Notes under the pieces: generated by a model
Told to the model about the DNA's origin: nothing
The model's input: the letters and a program-made list of their open reading frames with translations, nothing else
Databases searched by the model: none
DNA from: Tyto alba
Lineage: Eukaryota; Chordata; Aves; Strigiformes; Tytonidae
Assembly (NCBI RefSeq): GCF_018691265.1
Contig: NW_024881324.1
Coordinates: forward strand, 2,483,730 to 2,547,729
Length of the DNA: 64,000 bases
Reading direction: 5' to 3'
Made by a program: the position numbers and the translations under genes
Shown here: piece by piece, positions 63,240 to 64,000 of the stretch
Layout: every line of letters starts with the position of its first letter
Numbering within the stretch: the first letter of the stretch is position 1

Positions 63240-64000
63240 TGGTGTGGTTTGAGCTCAGAGGGCAACTGAGCACCACGCAGCCGCTCACACAGTCCTTCTC
63301 TCCCAGCAATGAGAAGGGACAAATAAGCCAGGCTTGGGATTTGAGACAGGACCAGGAGGGGCAGATCACCCAGTATGGTCGCAAGCAAAAGGCAGACTTG
63401 TTAGGGGTAGAAAAAAAGAACATACATTTACTACAGACACTAACAACAACACATAACAGAGTAGGACAGTGAGAAGCATTGCCACATCTTGAGAACACCT
63501 TCCCCCCACCCCTCCCTTCTTCCCGGGCTCAGCTCTGCTCCCCATATCTCTACCTCCTCCCCCAGCGGCGCAGGGGCAGGGAATGGGGGGGTGCAGTCAG
63601 CGCTGCCACTTTCCATCTGCGGTGGGGGGAGCTTCTGGAACTTGTTCCCCCTGCTCCATCGTGGTCCCTCTCACACAGGAGACAGTCCTCCACAAACTTT
63701 CTCCAACTGGATTCCCTCCCACGGCTGCAGCCCTTCCCGAGCTGCTCCGGCGTGGGACACCCCCACATGCTGCAATCCTCCCAGCACTGAATTACAGCAG
63801 TGGGGCTGCCTTTTCCCACAAGACCCCGGCCTTCTTCAGGCACAGCACCTTGATTATACCAGGTGGAAGCCACAAGCCATAAATCAATGTCTGCCCCACC
63901 GTAGATCTCCATGGGTGGCGGGGGGGGCTGCCCTGCCGTCTCCCCACAGGATACAGGGGGGTCTCTGCTCCGGCACACCTCCCCCCTCCTTTCTTCCTCC
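63240..64000 (-). mobile_element. LTR element related to the one at 4306, cut by window end
   Basis: Starts TGGTGTGGTTTGAGCTC, then AGGGCAACTGAGCACCACGC. Block after block matches the element at 4306-5325, for example CAGACTTGTTAGGGG, GACAGTGAGAAGC and TCTGCTCCGGCACACCTCC. It is in the same minus orientation and its other end lies beyond 64000. No retroviral gene is seen. Confidence 0.75.

Overview
The window is vertebrate nuclear DNA and almost certainly comes from a bird. Genes are split by long introns with GT-AG sites, start in CpG-rich blocks, and end in AATAAA signals. CR1 LINE 3' pieces and several solo-LTR-like sequences of types common in neoavian genomes lie between them. The species cannot be fixed from the sequence. 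Four genes are single-copy orthologues in the order and orientation I know from human 18q23: SLC66A2 (-), HSBP1L1 (+), TXNL4A (-), RBFA (+). Between TXNL4A and RBFA sit three tandem (+) copies of a D-2-hydroxyacid dehydrogenase gene of the glyoxylate/hydroxypyruvate reductase type; mammals have no such genes at that place as far as I know.

Layout. 1-1130: first coding exon of SLC66A2 and its CpG-rich promoter; the rest of the gene lies off the left edge. 1131-12800: gene-poor, with one LTR near 4306-5325, a fragment near 6110, and a complete-looking LTR at 11229-12252. 12812-14177: HSBP1L1, three coding exons, the second intron being an AT-AC U12-type intron. 14178-17689: gene-less, with CR1 remains. 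17690-25638: TXNL4A on the minus strand, complete 142-residue protein from three coding exons; its promoter reaches about 26440, where a truncated LTR abuts it. 26448-28106: mosaic of LTR pieces including an inverted pair.

31357-35529, 37331-42892 and 48773-52498: the three dehydrogenase genes, each with five coding exons at the same splice phases and nearly identical exon lengths, encoding 328, 327 and 327 residues. All three keep the GxGxxG dinucleotide-binding loop and the catalytic Arg, Glu and His. Each start codon lies 0-3 nt after a splice acceptor, so each gene should have an upstream non-coding exon. A GC-rich block with an 11-bp minisatellite and a good splice donor (47560-47880) is a candidate promoter and first exon for copy 3.

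53086-61857: RBFA, complete, seven coding exons, 334 residues, with one GC-AG intron. 61858-64000: RBFA 3' end, then gene-less DNA and a further LTR cut by the window end.

The conserved genes are housekeeping: lysosomal/Golgi transporter-like protein, small coiled-coil protein, U5 snRNP protein and mitochondrial ribosome assembly factor. They have no shared pathway. The dehydrogenase cluster is the distinctive feature. All exon structures below were read by hand from splice sites, reading frame and family knowledge; no alignments were run.
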